The notes under the pieces were generated by a model. That model had not been told where the DNA came from. It ran no database searches and saw nothing but the letters and a program-made list of their open reading frames with translations. Below are positions 34,792-42,424 of a DNA stretch of 64,000 nt, piece after piece (position 1 is the first letter of the stretch; each line of letters begins with the position of its first letter). Origin of the DNA: VRUE01 sp963747765 (GTDB lineage: Bacteria > Actinomycetota > Thermoleophilia > Solirubrobacterales > 70-9); NCBI GenBank assembly GCA_963747765.1, contig CAVVGH010000006.1, positions 62,001 through 126,000 on the forward strand. Reading direction: 5' to 3'. The translations under genes and the position numbers were made by a program.

Positions 34792-35214
34792 CTACCGACG
34801 CAGAACCTCCTCCGCGAACTCGACGAGGTGCCGGGCCTGGCGCAGGGATCGTTTGAGCTGGGCCGCGCTCACGTCGATGAAGCCGTAGTGGGCAGTGTCC
34901 TTGACGTCGATCAGCTGGCGCAGCTGGCTGGCCGCCCGTTTGCCGCCGGGAGTGATCTGTTCGAGCAGCAGCTCGGCATCGTGGTGGTTGTCGGAGCGGG
35001 AACGTTTCCCGAGCTCCTTGCAGCAGGCGGCATCGGCAGCTGCAATCCCGGCGAGGATGGCGACGGAGGCGGCCACACTTCCGTACTCCAGTGAGGGGTC
35101 GCTCACGTCCGCGGCCAGATCGGCGACCTCGAGGAAGCTCCTAGCGTGGCCGAGACGCTGTCGCGCCTGGGGTTCCCCGCACGCCTGGGTCCGTGGTTGC
35201 TTGCGCGCCATCAC
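34792..35214 (-). CDS. HEPN toxin of a HEPN-MNT pair
   Basis: 140 residues, helical. The segment KRSRSDNHHDAELLLEQI contains R73-X4-H78 (and R71-X6-H78), fitting the HEPN RNase motif R-X4-6-H. The preceding Ala-rich helix SVAASVAILAGIAAADAACC is also typical. ATG 35214 overlaps the stop of the nucleotidyltransferase gene (ATGA). Known HEPN-MNT systems are toxin-antitoxin pairs in which the MNT protein neutralises HEPN by adenylylation; that mechanism is knowledge of the family, not visible here. Confidence 0.75.
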   Translation of the reverse strand: MMARKQPRTQACGEPQARQRLGHARSFLEVADLAADVSDPSLEYGSVAASVAILAGIAAADAACCKELGKRSRSDNHHDAELLLEQITPGGKRAASQLRQLIDVKDTAHYGFIDVSAAQLKRSLRQARHLVEFAEEVLRR

Positions 35215-35828
35215 AGCCGCCTGAGGAGCTTGCGCGTGTCTTCACCGGCAAGGTCGACGGCGTCCTCGCTGACCTCTTCCACGACGGGCGGACGGTCTTT
35301 GCGCAGTCGCGGAAGCTCGCCCTCGGAGACCTCGGCGATGCCGGCGTTGTTGCCGGTCCAGCGGCGTACCGAGTCGGCGAGTTCGTCGAGCTGGTCGCGC
35401 CAGTTCGCATCCTCCGGGTCGAGATCGGCGGGCCGCACGATGAGAAGGTCGATGTCGCTGCTCGTGTCGCCGTCGCCGCGAGCCGCGCTGCCGAAGAGGG
35501 AGGCGTGAACAGGCGCAGGCTCCCAAGCGCCGATCGCCTTGCGAAGTCGGCGGATCAGCTCGGTTCGCGCCCCCGCCATCTGCTCGACGGTCGGAGCCAG
35601 CAGGTGATCGCGGTTCAACTCGTAGAGGAAGGTCCGCCCCACCTCTTCCCGGTGGACTAGTCCGTGCTCGACGAGGCGGTCGAGGACATGCTGGACGCCA
35701 GTATTGGAGCGTCCCGCCCGACGGGCCAGCTCACGCCCGCTGCGGGGCTTCGTGGAACCCGCCAGCACCACGAGCACGTCGGCATCAACGCTTGAAGATA
35801 TGGCCGTGAAGGGTTTCGAGACATCCAT
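35211..35828 (-). CDS. MNT-type nucleotidyltransferase antitoxin with N-terminal winged helix
   Basis: 205 residues. Residues ~15-75 form a winged-helix DNA-binding domain (ELARRAGRSNTGVQHVLDRL, EHGLVHREEVGRT). The MNT catalytic motif is LFGSAARGDGDTSSDIDLLI (G113-S114, Asp125 and Asp127), followed by a C-terminal helical region. It is immediately upstream of the HEPN gene with a four-base overlap. The winged helix plus a palindromic site in front of the gene suggests autoregulation. ATG 35828 starts just after the DNA element at 35858-35889. Confidence 0.8.
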   Translation of the reverse strand: MDVSKPFTAISSSVDADVLVVLAGSTKPRSGRELARRAGRSNTGVQHVLDRLVEHGLVHREEVGRTFLYELNRDHLLAPTVEQMAGARTELIRRLRKAIGAWEPAPVHASLFGSAARGDGDTSSDIDLLIVRPADLDPEDANWRDQLDELADSVRRWTGNNAGIAEVSEGELPRLRKDRPPVVEEVSEDAVDLAGEDTRKLLRRL

Positions 35829-35857
35829 CGCTGAGTGTCCTCAGGGTAGATCAGGTG

Positions 35858-35889
35858 GACTAAATATAGGTCACGTGGCCTACATCTAG
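35858..35889. promoter_or_regulatory. Putative operator/promoter of the HEPN-MNT operon
   Basis: A near-palindrome TAGGTCACGTGGCCTA (one mismatched pair) is centred in this stretch, with a further TAGGTCAC half-site at the right end. Read on the minus strand, TATATT (likely -10) lies immediately beside the palindrome. Three related half-sites in about 40 bp fit binding by the antitoxin's winged helix. Inference. Confidence 0.55.
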
Positions 35890-35921
35890 GTCACCGTGCA
35901 CGAAGTGGAAGCCTTCGTTCA

Positions 35922-37205
35922 TCAGGCCGCTGGCCGAGCCGCCGACACAGGCGGACCGGCCGAGGCCTCGCGCAAGGCCGCCGAGAGCTTTTCGGCGGCG
36001 TCGACCTGGGGGACGTGGTGGACGTAGATCATCGTCGTCGCTATGTCGGCGTGGCCCATGTAGGCCTTGACGTCGGTGAGCGGGAACACCTGGACGGCGA
36101 GGGTGCCGAAGCTGTGGCGGAGGTCGTGGAAGCGGATCTGCTTGAGGCCTGCCGCCTTGAGCGCCGCGTAGAAGCGGCGGCGCAGGGCGCTGTCCTCGAT
36201 GTGCTCGCCGGCCGGGCTGACAAACACGAGATCCTCTTCCCCAGTCCAACCGTTGCGGCGGCTGAGCTGGTCGAGCGCCACCGCCACCTGGTCGATCATC
36301 GGGACGCTGCGGACCCGGCCGGACTTCGGGACGTCCTCGTTCCGCATCACGTAGGAGTGACAGACGTGGATCAGACGCTTGCCGAAGTCGAGGTCACGCC
36401 AGCGCAAGCTGCGCAGCTCACCGAGGCGAAGGCCCGCGTAGGCGGCGGTGAGGAAGATCGCGCCGTCCTGCTGGTCCTGCTGGCGCAGCTTCGCCCGCCA
36501 TTCAAGGCCGGTCGGGTGCTTGGGCGGCTTGCGGTGGCGCCCCTCGCGGGCGACGCGAGCAAGGGCCTCGACCTCCGCCGCTGAGAGCACGTCGAAGTCG
36601 CCGGAGCGGGTCACGGGCTGGCGCTCGGCCCAGGCGGCGGCGTTCGCCGCGAGGCCGTAGGTTCGCTGCGCTCGCTTGAGGATGCTGTGCATGACTCCGA
36701 GGTACTTGTTGATCGTCCGGGCCGAGAGGCCCTCACCGTCGGCAATCCCTCCCGCCGCGACCAGCTCGACCCGCCAGTTGTCGATCCGCTGCGTCGTGAC
36801 CGACTCAAGCGGAAGCTCGCCGAAGTCGGGGAGCAATCGCCGCTCAACGATCCAGCGGTAATCGGTGATGGTCGACGGGCGCCGCTTGCGGTCGTGCTCG
36901 ACGTAGCGCAGCCACTCGCGGGCCGCCTCCGCGAAGGTGACCGTGCTGGCGAGGCGCGGCTGGCTCGTCAGACGGTGACGCCTGGCATCGGCGAGGATCG
37001 CGTCGAGCTCCCGCTGTGCGCCCTGCTTGGTCAGGTAGCCCTCCGCGGGCCTCCCCCGCTTCGTCCACACCTTGCCGAGGACGACCTGGTGCTGGCCCTC
37101 GGCGTCGCGCCACTTCGCCATCCAGCGGTCGCCCGACTTCCGCTTACGGCGGAAGACATGGCCGCTGATCGGCGCTTCGCGGAAGACGACGGAGGACGAA
37201 CTCAT
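35922..37205 (-). CDS. int: Tyrosine recombinase (integrase) of the element
   Basis: 427 residues from ATG 37205 (frame open to 37262). An arm-binding N-terminus (GDRWMAKWRDAEGQHQVV), a core-binding SAM-like domain (TFAEAAREWLRYVEHD, STITDYRWIVERRLLPD) and the catalytic domain follow. Active-site residues in order: Arg in YAGLRLGELRSLRW, Lys in VPKSGRVRSVPM, His-x-x-Arg in RFHDLRHSFGTLA, His in MGHADIATTMIYVHH, and Tyr in the same block. All are intact. It sits just inside attR, between the HEPN-MNT operon and the arm-type repeats, and recognises a tRNA 3' end, a usual target. Confidence 0.95.
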   Translation of the reverse strand: MSSSSVVFREAPISGHVFRRKRKSGDRWMAKWRDAEGQHQVVLGKVWTKRGRPAEGYLTKQGAQRELDAILADARRHRLTSQPRLASTVTFAEAAREWLRYVEHDRKRRPSTITDYRWIVERRLLPDFGELPLESVTTQRIDNWRVELVAAGGIADGEGLSARTINKYLGVMHSILKRAQRTYGLAANAAAWAERQPVTRSGDFDVLSAAEVEALARVAREGRHRKPPKHPTGLEWRAKLRQQDQQDGAIFLTAAYAGLRLGELRSLRWRDLDFGKRLIHVCHSYVMRNEDVPKSGRVRSVPMIDQVAVALDQLSRRNGWTGEEDLVFVSPAGEHIEDSALRRRFYAALKAAGLKQIRFHDLRHSFGTLAVQVFPLTDVKAYMGHADIATTMIYVHHVPQVDAAEKLSAALREASAGPPVSAARPAA

Positions 37206-37239
37206 GCCTCCACCGTAGGCCGCTCTCCGGACCGAAAAA

Positions 37240-37291
37240 TGTGTCCCGAAATGTGTCCCCAACTAGGCAAAAACGTACCCTTCGGGACACA
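37240..37291. promoter_or_regulatory. Putative integrase arm-type sites, right end
   Basis: TGTGTCCC boxes at 37240-37247 and 37252-37259 in direct orientation, and an inverted GGGACACA at 37284-37291. The left end has the same pair. Spacing differs by one base between the two ends. They overlap the upstream part of the integrase frame and may also affect its expression. Confidence 0.6.
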
Positions 37292-37344
37292 ACGAACTGG
37301 ACGAAATTCGGCTCTACAAAGCCAACTGGAGAAACGAGACGCCG

Positions 37345-37386
37345 ATCATAATCCGCGTGTCGGGGGTTCGAGTCCCTCCTCCGGCA
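37345..37386. other. attR: 42 bp copy of the tRNA 3' half
   Basis: Identical to 20339-20380 but lacking the 5' half of the cloverleaf, so it is not a functional tRNA gene. It marks the right junction of the element. Confidence 0.93.
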
Positions 37387-37480
37387 CTGCTTCTCGGCGC
37401 AGAGCCCTGTGCCGGAGAGTCCTCTCTGGGGATGAACGCGGTCGGCTGCTCAGGGCATTGCCGAGCGGTTCGCGAAAGCT

Positions 37481-37702
37481 TCATAGTCGCGACATGGCTC
37501 GCCCCGGAGGCCCGGACAGGGCGGCGATCGTCACCCGGGTCCGCGAACCGGCCCGATAGACGTGGCCCTCGTGGACGAAGGTCTCCCTGCCGTCGGGTCG
37601 CACCTCGCTGATCGTCGCCTGGAGGTCGACGTTGGGGGTCGAAGACCTAACCCACAGTTCCAGGCGAATGCGTCCGCATGCGAGCCGGCCGGGGGCCGAC
37701 GC
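37481..37702 (-). pseudogene. C-terminal remnant resembling CocE/NonD (X-Pro dipeptidyl-peptidase) hydrolases
   Basis: An open minus-strand stretch of 74 codons with no start, in the same frame as and directly after the stop of the FAD reductase gene. IRLELWVRSSTPNVDLQATI and SEVRPDGRETFVHEGHVYRA resemble the jelly-roll C-terminal domain of CocE/NonD hydrolases. It ends SGPPGRAMSRL. The rest of the gene is missing, so it is a relic. Between attR (37386) and 37480 I see nothing else. Confidence 0.4.
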
Positions 37703-38932
37703 TCAGGCGCCGATCCGCGACAGGTCGCTGCCGGGGTCGGCGATCTGGTCGACGGAGGCCGAGACATCCACCCGATCGGCGAGCATCCTGCGAGCCTCGG
37801 CCAGGTCTTCGGAGCGCTCGACACTGAGAGCGCCCGCGACCCGGCCCTCCTTCAGGTACCAGACGGAGAACTCGCCCCCGTTGCGGTCCCCCCGCCAGAC
37901 CTCCTCGTCCCAGTCCTGCGCCGGGCCCACGTACTCGAGGCTGGCCCAATCCGCCAGATCGCTGAAGAAGTACGGCACGACGTCGTAGTCGCGATCGTCG
38001 CCGAGCATGTTGCGGGCCGCGTGCATTCCCTGTTGCATCGCCACGTCCCAGTGCTCAACGCGCAGCCGGCGGCCGTGGACGACGCTGTCGTAGGAACAGC
38101 AGTCGCCGGCCGCGTAGATCCCCTCGGCCGAGCTCTGCAGCTTCGAATTGCAGACGATGCCATCGTCGACCTCGAGCCCGGCCCGCTGGGCGAGCATCGC
38201 GTCTGGCCGCACTCCGGCACCGACCACGACCGCGTCGCACTCGATCGTCAGGCCGGCCTTGGTCACCACGGCCTTCACCCGGCCGTCGCCCTCGAACGCC
38301 TCCAGCTGCTCGCCACCGTGCACGGTCACGCCATGCGCTTCGATCTTCTCCTGAAACCAGCGGCCGGCGTCCTCGCCGAAGACGCGCGAGAGCGCGACGT
38401 CCTCCATCATCAGGATCGTGCAGCTGACGCCCTTCGCGGTCAGCGAGGCGGCCACCTCGGTGCCGATGTAGCTGCCGCCGATCAGCACCACGTGCTCCGC
38501 AGCGTCGGCGCGGATCGCGTCCGAGTTACCGAAGGCGCGCAGGTAGTGGATTCCCTCGTTCTCGGCCCCCTCGACCCGCAGGATGTTCACCATCGCCCCG
38601 GTGGCGAGCAGCGCTTTGCCGAACGCCACCTCCTCCCCACCCTGCAACTTGGCGGTTCGCTCCACCGGGTCGAGGGACATCACGTTGACCCCCGGGCGCA
38701 ACTCCACCTCGTTCGCCTCGTACCACCCGGGTGGATTGACGAAGGCGTCCTCGCGCTCGGCCTCGCCGCGCAGATACTCCTTGGAGAGCGGTGGGCGTTC
38801 ATAGGGCGGCTCGGACTCCCTCCCCGCGAGGAGAATCGAGCCGTCAGCCCCGCGCCGGCGCAGCTCCGCAGCGCAATGGGCAGAGGCCATGCCGCCACCG
38901 ACGAGCAGGAAGTCGACCTCCCGCGCCGCCAT
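37703..38932 (-). CDS. FAD-dependent NAD(P)H oxidoreductase (ferredoxin/rubredoxin reductase-like)
   Basis: 409 residues, cytoplasmic. FAD-binding GGGMASAHCAAELRRRG at the start, PPLSKEYLRG, a second Rossmann motif VVLIGGSYIGTEVAASL for NAD(P)H, VVVGAGVRPD and the FAD-closing GIYAAGDCCSYD. This is the AIF/ferredoxin-reductase family (pyridine nucleotide-disulfide oxidoreductases without a redox disulfide). The partner is unknown; no ferredoxin gene is adjacent. ATG 38932 is two bases after the stop of trkA, so the two are co-translated; an electron-transfer role near potassium-transport genes is not explained. Confidence 0.88.
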   Translation of the reverse strand: MAAREVDFLLVGGGMASAHCAAELRRRGADGSILLAGRESEPPYERPPLSKEYLRGEAEREDAFVNPPGWYEANEVELRPGVNVMSLDPVERTAKLQGGEEVAFGKALLATGAMVNILRVEGAENEGIHYLRAFGNSDAIRADAAEHVVLIGGSYIGTEVAASLTAKGVSCTILMMEDVALSRVFGEDAGRWFQEKIEAHGVTVHGGEQLEAFEGDGRVKAVVTKAGLTIECDAVVVGAGVRPDAMLAQRAGLEVDDGIVCNSKLQSSAEGIYAAGDCCSYDSVVHGRRLRVEHWDVAMQQGMHAARNMLGDDRDYDVVPYFFSDLADWASLEYVGPAQDWDEEVWRGDRNGGEFSVWYLKEGRVAGALSVERSEDLAEARRMLADRVDVSASVDQIADPGSDLSRIGA

Positions 38933-38934
38933 CC

Positions 38935-39615
38935 TCAGCTCGCCCCGTTGCCTCCGGCGACCGGACCGAAGAGCTCTTTCAGATCGTCCTCGCGGCCCGG
39001 GTTGAGCACGGCCAGCACCTCGTCGCCCTCTTCCAGCACGGTCTCCGGACCGGGCACGAAGCCCTTTCCTCCGCGGAGCACCGAGATCAGCAGACTGCCT
39101 TCGGGCATCGAGAGGTCTCCCACCCGGCGACCCGTGACGCGCGATTCCTTGCCGAGCAGCATCTCGATGATCTCCAGCTGCTCCTCCTGTAGGTCGAGCA
39201 GATGGACAAGCCCGTACTCGGGCACCTCGTGCTCGAGCAGACGCAGGATCAGGTCGGTTGCGGACACCGAGGGCTTGATCCCGAGCAGGTCGAAGTGCTG
39301 GCGGTTGCGCGGGTTGTTGACGCGGGCAATGATCTGCTCGACGTTGTACTTCTCGCGGGCCACCTGGCAGATCAGCATGTTGTCCTCGTCGTCGCCCGTG
39401 ACCGCGATCACCATGTCGGCGCGCTGGACGCCGGCCCGCTCCAGGACCCAGAGCTCCGACGCATCCCCGTAGGAGACGTTGTGCTCGAGCTCCTGCTCGA
39501 CGGTCAGGTAACGACGCCTGTCGCTCTCGATCACGGTTACCTCGTGGCTCTTTTCGAGCAGCTCGCGGGCCAGGTTCCAACCGACCTTTCCCGCTCCGAC
39601 GATGATGATGTACAT
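38935..39615 (-). CDS. trkA: TrkA-type K+ transport regulator with TrkA-N and TrkA-C domains
   Basis: 226 residues. TrkA-N (RCK) Rossmann domain with IIIVGAGKVGWNLARELL, SYGDASELWVLERAGV, VIAVTGDDEDNMLICQVA and IIARVNNP, then a TrkA-C domain (LIVRVLRG-like block LLISVLRGGKGFVPGPETVL, EEGDEVLAVL). These proteins gate K+ channels/transporters by binding nucleotides; some TrkA-C domains bind c-di-AMP. ATG 39615 with AGAAGGGGG upstream. It follows the short TrkA paralogue by 20 bp, giving a pair as in Ktr/Trk systems, although no TrkH subunit is next to it. Confidence 0.9.
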   Translation of the reverse strand: MYIIIVGAGKVGWNLARELLEKSHEVTVIESDRRRYLTVEQELEHNVSYGDASELWVLERAGVQRADMVIAVTGDDEDNMLICQVAREKYNVEQIIARVNNPRNRQHFDLLGIKPSVSATDLILRLLEHEVPEYGLVHLLDLQEEQLEIIEMLLGKESRVTGRRVGDLSMPEGSLLISVLRGGKGFVPGPETVLEEGDEVLAVLNPGREDDLKELFGPVAGGNGAS

Positions 39616-39635
39616 CGGCTGGCCCCCTTCTGCCG

Positions 39636-40103
39636 TCAGGCGACTTCTACGGCGCCGCTCGGCTGGTCGCCGCTGCGCTCGGATCCCTCGCGCACGGCGT
39701 TCTCCAGCATGTCGATGGCGACCCGGGTCGGGCAGATGGTGTGCAGGCCCTGGCGCCGGTACCACTCGGCCCGCAGCGGGTCGAGGATCCGCGCGATCAC
39801 GGTCGGCACGTGATAGCGCCGCTGCGCGATCTGGGCGATGACGATGTTGGTGTTGTCGCCGTCCGTGGAGGCAATGAACGCGTCAGCCTTCTCGATCCCA
39901 GCCGCGGTCAGAGCCTCGGTCTCCAGACCGGTGCCGACCGTGAACTGGCCGCCGAGGTCCTCCCATCCCTTCTCGAGGCCAACCTCGAGCCGAGCATGGG
40001 ACTCGGGGTCCTCGTCGAGGCACGACACCTCGTGCCCCTCCCGCAACATCGTCCGGGCCACCGAGGAACCGACTCGCCCACAGCCAACGATCAAGATGAA
40101 CAT
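39636..40103 (-). CDS. Short TrkA-N (RCK) domain protein
   Basis: 155 residues, only the TrkA-N Rossmann fold: FILIVGCGRVGSSVARTMLR, TVGTGLETEALTAAGIE, AFIASTDGDNTNIVIAQIA, VIARILDP and a C-terminal VAIDMLENAV helix. No TrkA-C domain. Start ATG 40103; ATG 40112 is possible, and a TAGTAT sequence six bases upstream hints at a short or absent leader. It pairs with the full-length TrkA downstream and is preceded by two APC-USP transporters. Confidence 0.85.
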   Translation of the reverse strand: MFILIVGCGRVGSSVARTMLREGHEVSCLDEDPESHARLEVGLEKGWEDLGGQFTVGTGLETEALTAAGIEKADAFIASTDGDNTNIVIAQIAQRRYHVPTVIARILDPLRAEWYRRQGLHTICPTRVAIDMLENAVREGSERSGDQPSGAVEVA

Positions 40104-40201
40104 GCATCGCATACTAGTTGAGGACCGACAGCGTTCGACTAGCGTCCCGAGTCATAGATTCGGGACGGCAGGCGCCCCGCGGCACGCATGGGAGAGTCCG
40201 G

Positions 40202-42205
40202 TCAGGCAGGTGGCGCGGTGAGCAAGACCTTGCAGGGCGCCTTCTTGAGCACGTACTCCGTGGCGGCGCCGATCTCCGCCGGCTTGGCGGCGCCGATTCC
40301 GCCCAACGTCGCGCCACCTCGGATCTTGCTCGGCGGCTCACCGCCGACGACGATCGCCTCGGCACCGCTGCGCCGCGCCGCCTCCACTATGCCGGCGCCC
40401 ACGTCGCGCGCCCGCAACACGGTGGCGATCACACTCACGTTCTCGTACTCTTCGCCAACCTCGCGGGCGCGCTCGACGGCACGCCGCGCCTCCTGCTCGC
40501 GCTCGACCGGCAGCTCGGCTTCGAGCGGCAGCGTCAGGGGCACCTCAAGCACGTAGAGAACCTCGAGCCGCGTTCCCTCCTCGCCGCCGTCGCTGTCGGC
40601 GGAGGCGAGTCGCCCGGCCGTGGAGACGATGTCGTCATCGAGCTCGGTGCCGAAGATGGGGGCCAGGATGTTGGCGTATGCGATATCCGGTGTCTGCTTG
40701 GTCAGGGCGCGCTCGGTGACCGAGACACGACGGGTCAGGGACGTCCCCTCCACCACCTTTCGATAGATCGCGTAGGCGACCAGGCCAAATGCCATCCAGC
40801 CAAGGCCGACCCAGCGCGCCGTGTCGTGGTAGACCAGCACGCTCACGAAGGCCAGACCGCTGATCGCCGCCGCGAAGAGCGCCGGGACCGGCAGCTGCGC
40901 TCCACGCCATTCGACGCTCCCGGGAACCCGGAAAGGCCGCAGGTGCTCGGGCTCCGTGATCCGCAGCCTCACAATCGAGACGTGGGCGATGGTGATCGCC
41001 AGCGTCGCGCCAAATGCATAGATGCTCGCCAGCAGCTTCACGTCGGCGGGCACGACCAGGCCGATCGCGATTGCGCCCGAGAGGGCGATCGCCACCTGCG
41101 GGGTCGCGTGGCGGGCGCTGAGCTTGCCAAGCCAGCTGGGAATCTGGCGGTTGATCGCCAGCGTGTAGATATGGCGCGACACGCCAAGCATCGCCGTGGT
41201 GGTCGCCCAGAAGAGAACCGGCGCGGCCACCACCGCAACGAGCCATCGCATCGCATTTGCGACCCAGGCCGGCTGGTAGGCGGAGACGACGCCGAGAATG
41301 GGCGCCTCGACGAATTCGCCACCGAGAGCCGTTTCGGGGCCATGAGGCCCGGCTACGACCGGCACCGCCATCAGCGCGATCGCGGCCATCAGCGCGTATC
41401 CCAGCGGGACAACGATCGCACCGAGCGATACCACGCGCCGCAGGTCGCGGCGGCGCACGTCGAGATCCGGGGCGAGATCGGCGGCCGCCTCGATCCCGGC
41501 ATAGGCGAGCATCGCAACGACGCTTGCGTAGACGACATCGGTCAGGCTGGGAGTGGTGAAGAGATGGATCTGGTCGGTGAGGCGCTCCGGATGGAAGACG
41601 GCGAGCACTCCGACCACGATCACGGCCAGCTGCAGGGCGATATCGGCAAGCGCCAGGCCCGCCAGCCAACGCTCCCTGCCACGGCCCGTCACGTTGAACG
41701 CGTTGAGCAGGCAGGCGGCGATGATGACGAGGGCGGCAATCCCGACCTCGACTCCGCGGGCGGAAAGATCGGGGGTGATCGGCTCCAGGTAGTGGGGAAC
41801 GGAGATCGCCGCCAGCGCCGCGACGATCAGGTAATCGATCAGGATCGCCCAGCCGGCGATGAACGCCACCAGCTCGTTGAAGGCGTGGCGCGCGAAGCTC
41901 GAGGAGCCGCCACGTTCCCGGAACATCGCGGCACCCTCGGTATAGCTGAGCGTGGTGAGGACGAAGAGCAGGCCGGCGGCGAGAAAGATCAGCGGCGTCA
42001 GGCCGAGACCGCGATGGGCGACGACACCCAGAGCGAAGTAGATCGAAAAGCCGATCGTCGAGTAGACCGAGACGAAGATGCCCGGCACGCCCAGGCCTCG
42101 CTGGAGAAGCGGTTCGAGGGGCGCCTGGCGCGGCTTGGACGCGGTCGCGGGTCGAGGCGAACCGGCAGCACCGGGGCTCGGCGACGGCTGCTCAGGCGGG
42201 CTCAT
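40202..42205 (-). CDS. APC-superfamily transporter with C-terminal universal-stress-protein-like domain
   Basis: 667 residues. A proline-rich N-terminus of ~35, then about twelve membrane helices in an APC layout (GVPGIFVSVYSTIGFSIYFA, GGSSSFARHAFNELVAF, YAGIEAAADLAPD) and a USP-like cytosolic domain of about 180 residues (LEVLYVLEVPLTLPLEAEL, VIATVLRARDVGAGIVEAAR, SGAEAIVVGG). The same domain order occurs in the potassium importer KimA of Bacillus. ATG 42205 overlaps the small membrane protein stop (ATGA). Substrate inferred from the neighbouring TrkA genes, not from residues. Confidence 0.85.
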   Translation of the reverse strand: MSPPEQPSPSPGAAGSPRPATASKPRQAPLEPLLQRGLGVPGIFVSVYSTIGFSIYFALGVVAHRGLGLTPLIFLAAGLLFVLTTLSYTEGAAMFRERGGSSSFARHAFNELVAFIAGWAILIDYLIVAALAAISVPHYLEPITPDLSARGVEVGIAALVIIAACLLNAFNVTGRGRERWLAGLALADIALQLAVIVVGVLAVFHPERLTDQIHLFTTPSLTDVVYASVVAMLAYAGIEAAADLAPDLDVRRRDLRRVVSLGAIVVPLGYALMAAIALMAVPVVAGPHGPETALGGEFVEAPILGVVSAYQPAWVANAMRWLVAVVAAPVLFWATTTAMLGVSRHIYTLAINRQIPSWLGKLSARHATPQVAIALSGAIAIGLVVPADVKLLASIYAFGATLAITIAHVSIVRLRITEPEHLRPFRVPGSVEWRGAQLPVPALFAAAISGLAFVSVLVYHDTARWVGLGWMAFGLVAYAIYRKVVEGTSLTRRVSVTERALTKQTPDIAYANILAPIFGTELDDDIVSTAGRLASADSDGGEEGTRLEVLYVLEVPLTLPLEAELPVEREQEARRAVERAREVGEEYENVSVIATVLRARDVGAGIVEAARRSGAEAIVVGGEPPSKIRGGATLGGIGAAKPAEIGAATEYVLKKAPCKVLLTAPPA

Positions 42206-42414
42206 CGGCCGGAGCCGCTCCACCGGGCGGAGACCCAGAGCCGCCCGGCTCCGACCGCAACGAAGGCAACCCCCAAAAGGATGCCCACCGACAGCGGCCC
42301 GCCGCCCGCCGCCACGGTCGTGACGAGGAGCACCGCGCCGACGACGATGAAGGCCACCGAAAGGGCCCTGATCGTCCCATGGTAGGCACGCGCGCTCGGC
42401 CCGTCGGCGGTCAC
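42202..42414 (-). CDS. Small two-helix membrane protein between the transporters
   Basis: 70 residues from GTG 42414. Two membrane helices (ALSVAFIVVGAVLLVTTVAA and VGILLGVAFVAVGAGRLW) joined by a short Gly-rich turn. It overlaps the next transporter start by four bases and begins 11 bp after the preceding transporter stop, so it is translated with both. The position suggests an accessory subunit or stabiliser; no family is recognised. Confidence 0.65.
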   Translation of the reverse strand: MTADGPSARAYHGTIRALSVAFIVVGAVLLVTTVAAGGGPLSVGILLGVAFVAVGAGRLWVSARWSGSGR

Positions 42415-42424
42415 TGCGGCAATT

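Larger units (their letters stand above)
20381..37386. mobile_element. 17 kb integrative element inserted at the CAT tRNA
   Basis: Bounded by the 42 bp att repeats, with a tyrosine integrase at the right end, paired arm-type sites at both ends, a MobF relaxase/helicase remnant, an excisionase-like HTH remnant and cargo genes. The relaxase implies an integrative conjugative or mobilisable ancestor. Many genes have broken frames, so it is probably no longer mobile. Confidence 0.92.

Noticed and set aside
37345..37386. Second tRNA gene
   Set aside because: Only the 3' half of the cloverleaf is present; it is the attR copy.
40118..42385. 755-codon open frame opposite an APC transporter
   Set aside because: Same reason; repeated D/H/R-rich antisense composition.
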